In this document: positions 61,101-64,000 of the stretch, one piece after another
Layout of the letters: the number at the start of each line of letters is the position of its first letter
How positions within the stretch are numbered: the first letter of the stretch is position 1
NCBI GenBank assembly: GCA_964035575.1
Contig: OZ037865.1
Coordinates: 1,240,001-1,304,000, forward strand
Source of the DNA: Rhynchopus sp. YZ270_cl-10
Lineage: Eukaryota > Euglenozoa > Diplonemea > Diplonemida > Diplonemidae
Length of the DNA: 64,000 nucleotides
Reading direction: 5' to 3'
Translations under genes and position numbers: made by a program
The notes under the pieces: model-generated
The model's input: only the letters and a program-made list of their open reading frames with translations
What the model was told of the DNA's origin: nothing
Database searches by the model: none

Positions 61101-63314
61101 AGCTGCAACAGGAGAACAATGCACTCATGCACGATGTGTCGGAGCTGCAACGTGCCGTAGTAGACATGCAGGAGGCTCTGTCGCTAGAGGAGAGCGGCCT
61201 GCCACCTGCAGAGCTCATAGAACAGTCGCTTGCCGACGAGCAGCTCAAACGCAAGCAGCTTGCCGCAAAGAACCGCCGCCTCGAAAACGAGCTCGAGCAG
61301 CTCTCAAAACGGCCGCAGAGGGAAACAAACGTCAGAAAAGACCTGAAAGACCTGAAAGGCGTTGTAGAAGAGCTACGCAAGGAGAATTGGCGGCTCCGAA
61401 AGTCGCTCACAGAGATCGAACAGGAAAAGGACTTCAAATTTATGAAGCGTCTCGAAAGGTCGCAGGTCAAGGTATGTAGCAGTTTCAACAAAGTCTCAAG
61501 AAAAATAGAAATGTGGAAAGGGATAAGGACAGTCTGGCCCACTACGTTTGACTTTTGGACAGTATGGGCCCAACATGTTTCGATAAAGACAGTTCAGCCC
61601 CAAACGTTTGTAAAAAAGACAGTTCAGACCCAAAACGTTTGTAAAAAAGACAGTTCAGACCCAGGCAGCGGTAGGGAGGGTTTGCGGGTTTCTGGTGGGA
61701 GGCGTGTTCGCGGGGGTACCCCCCACTGAATCTGGCACTGGGGTGCCCAGGCACCCAGATACGCAGGTACACGTACACGTACCCCAATTGCCAGAGTCGA
61801 CGCAACAAAAAAGTCCAAAAGACTTTGTTGGTGGCCTTACTCATTTGGATCACAACAATTTTGGCCCAGGCATGCTCTTGTAGTATGACAATTTAGTGTG
61901 TATGGGGCAGGGTGTTGTTTTGTTCTGAATTCTCTTTGTTATAACATCTATCTAGCATCAAAATTGTGGAAAACTTTGCACCCCAAACACCCTCAACAAC
62001 GCCCGCCAAAAGGCGCCCCTTGTTTCTGGGAGTTGGTTCTCATGTTTGATACACTGCACAGCAGGTATTCCTCTGAGTCCAACGTTTGGCCTGTCTGCGG
62101 CGTTGTACTTAAGGTGCACGAAGACAGGGTCTGGTGCTGTTGCGTAGTACTGCGACGTGGTACTGCGTGGGTCTGGGAATATGGGTACCTGGGTACAGGA
62201 TATTTGTTGTCAAAGACATCTTCCACCATGCATTGAGGAGGGTAAGACAGTGGTCGCAGTTTGTACTTGATAGCATTACAACATTTAACTTCTCCACGGG
62301 GGTCTTGGGCCGTTCACTCGGTTATACCTTGACTACCGGAAGATATTCTTGAGGCCTTTTTGGTCTCTAGAATATCCGGTATTCCCGAACGGAGGCACAC
62401 TTTGTGTGTTACTACGACCTGGCAACTTCCAGCAGTAGGTTAAGTAATCTTTCTTGTAAATTGTTGGATCATTATCTCCTCAGTGCATGAATGCCCCACG
62501 TGATTGGACACTTTTGTGTTTGTCATGTGGAGCTGTGGTTGCTCTTTCACGACTTTTTCCCTTGTACACCAGTGTACCGTGTACCTGGGTACCTGGTCAC
62601 CTGGTCGCCTGGGTACGTACCGGTAAATGTGACCAAATACCTGGTCATCTGACCAGGTTTTCCTGGTCATGACCAGGTGGTCTGACCAGGTATACCTGGT
62701 CAGATGACCAGGTATCTGGTCAGATCTGACCAGGTGTACCTGGTCATAAATCTGACCAGGTATACCTGGTCAGACCTCTGACCAGCGCACGGTGATAGCC
62801 GTGCCAAGACCCACTCAGGGGTGGCATTTTTGGGCTCAGGTGGGTGCAGCTGCCTGGGTCTGAACTGTCTTTTTTACAAACGTTTTGGGTCTGAACTGTC
62901 TTTTTTACAAACGTTTGGGGCTGAACTGTCTTTATCGAAACATGTTGGGCCCATACTGTCCAAAAGTCAAACGTAGTGGGCCAGACTGTCCTTATCCCAT
63001 GTGGAAAAAGCCCAATGTCCTCCCTTCTAACAGGCACCCTCACGCGCTTCATCGATGCGAAGGGGTATGTCAGCGACATCGTCAGTGCAGAGCAGGTCGC
63101 CTCGTGCCACACCGCGTGCAAGCCCGTTGCTACCTCCGTATGTACTTTTCTTTGTTTGCGTGTACGAGAGACATAATAATGGAAACTCACTTCCTTTTGT
63201 CGGCATACGATGAGCAATATGTGGATCCTGTGATAACTGTTTTGTCCTTGCTTTAGGCTTGCCCATTTATCGCCTACAAAGGTTTTCCCCAAGTATGGCT
63301 TGCAGCACAAATAA
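58109..63314 (+). CDS. Large coiled-coil protein, unknown function
   Basis: About 1174 aa from exons 58109-61471, 63034-63137 and 63257-63314; introns begin gtatgt. A short N-terminal Cys/His patch (ARCGCGYLHPVQVG) is followed by long heptad-rich coiled coils (about 95-415, 500-790, 850-1120). They are broken by a Ser/Pro/Arg stretch at about 428-455 (PPRSPRSPRSP, RGSPHRSP) and a Gln-rich segment (QLRQQQQQHTQQLQQQAQQH). Exon 2 codes for a basic Ser/Arg/Pro tail (SRASSMRRGMSATSS) matching the inner SPR stretch. An alternative last acceptor (63427) would replace the final 19 residues by RTMSHSGSWVHE. It looks like a cytoskeletal, basal-body or golgin-type scaffold, but no family was recognised. 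Intron 1 is 1562 bp because of an inserted TIR element. Confidence 0.75.
61520..62998. mobile_element. TIR element in an intron, 9-bp target duplication
   Basis: The first 150 bp (GGGATAAGGACAGTCTGGCC onward, with GACAGTTCAGACCC units) is repeated inverted at 62849-62998 almost without mismatch. ATGTGGAAA flanks both ends (61511-61519 and 62999-63007). It is 1479 bp with no credible transposase; the interior has CCTGGTCAGATGACCAGG palindrome arrays (62590-62775). The TIR length and 9-bp duplication suggest Mutator-like mobilisation. It inserted into intron 1 of the coiled-coil gene, sparing the splice sites. Confidence 0.88.
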
Positions 63315-64000
63315 ATTTTCTCCACATGGCATGTTACCTGTAGAACCGCAAGTCATGTCATTTACTTCATTGTTGTGAACGCATTAATGTGCCCTTTTAA
63401 TGACGGTATTTACCTACTTTTCTTCAGGAGGACAATGTCGCATTCGGGGTCATGGGTGCATGAGTGATGACAGTTTGTGCGCAAAAAGTGGCAACCACGA
63501 AGGGGCTGGGGACGCTCACCTCTGTCTAGTTGGCGTTATCGATTTCTCTTGCAAGTCGGGTCTTTATTTCTTGTCATGAACGCATTGGGTTGGGCAACAG
63601 CAGCGCTGCCTGGCTGCCTTCCCTTTGCCTCCTCTCCCCTTCTCCCTCTCCCCCCTTAGAACGCTTCGTTTAAGTTTGTTTTTCTAAGTTTTTTTAAAGT
63701 TTGGGTGGTTGGGAGTCTCTCGTTGTCTTTGTAAAAAACCCTCTCTCAAAAAAATTTTTTTTTGTGTTTGTGCGTGTACCGCAGGTTTTCTTATTATAAG
63801 GTCTTAGAGCGTAGAGCTGACACAAAAAAGGAGGGGGGAAAAAGAGGGGCTAGCCAACAGCATGTAAAATGTAAATTATCCTCGCTTTTAAAGGGAACAA
63901 TGTATTCTTGTGCAGAAATAATCTTGTTGTAGGTGTATTGAAGGGAAGATTATCCCATTGGTGTGGCGGATTTTGCGGTTTTGGATGGCCCAAAAGGGGT
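63315..64000. other. 3' spacer
   Basis: A second acceptor-like TTCTTCAG at 63420-63427 is followed by an open stretch, a possible alternative last exon of the coiled-coil gene. The rest is T-rich and without a gene. Confidence 0.4.

Overview
The window is nuclear DNA of a single-celled eukaryote. Short spliceosomal introns (all eight deduced ones start GTAT and end AG), T- and A-rich spacers with poly-T/poly-C runs, and secreted and membrane proteins rule out a prokaryote. All 13 host genes or gene pieces I can support lie on the + strand, and several have a pyrimidine tract plus AG acceptor 5 to 35 nt before the ATG. That fits polycistronic transcription with spliced-leader trans-splicing. 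Together with a retroelement whose gene order (gag, tyrosine recombinase, RT-RNase H) resembles trypanosomatid VIPER, this suggests Euglenozoa, perhaps a free-living diplonemid. The lineage is inference; no rRNA or spliced-leader gene was seen.

Layout: 2-7.3 kb, two tandem SDR oxidoreductase genes (3 exons each); 9.5 kb, an orphan Dpy-30-like exon; 10.4-15.9 kb, three tandem secreted paralogues interrupted by transposon insertions; 16.8-17.8 kb, an AA10-type lytic polysaccharide monooxygenase with two Cys-rich modules; 19.3-23.5 kb, a type I membrane protein with seven 175-residue LamG/ConA-like repeats; 28.4-30.3 kb, a TMTC-type glycosyltransferase; 32.2-33.2 kb, a four-helix membrane protein; 34.3-35.6 kb, a MYST histone acetyltransferase; 38.8-40.1 kb, an EDR2/DUF1336 lipid-binding-type gene (3 exons); 47.1-52.4 kb, a whole-looking tyrosine-recombinase retrotransposon; 55.7-57.4 kb, an ankyrin-repeat gene with a broken first unit; 58.1-63.3 kb, a large coiled-coil gene with a 1.5-kb transposon in its intron.

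The spacers hold at least fifteen terminal-inverted-repeat (TIR) elements, some with clean target duplications (8-9 bp at 26.1, 33.2 and 61.5 kb; AATTAA at 12.2 kb). Very short-period satellites (5, 7, 8 and 9 bp) mostly share a TACTG core, and at least four arrays lie inside TIR elements. The retrotransposon sits in register, without target duplication, inside a 9-bp satellite.

Two families of small conserved stem-loops are the best candidates for something undescribed. One is a 35-45-nt hairpin with compensatory stem changes, seen eight times, always on the coding strand between genes. The other is a TGGAG/CTCCA stem-loop seen five times. The secreted LPMO, LamG protein, secreted paralogues and TMTC hint at a surface and secretion-rich osmotrophic or phagotrophic cell, but they are not an obvious pathway cluster.
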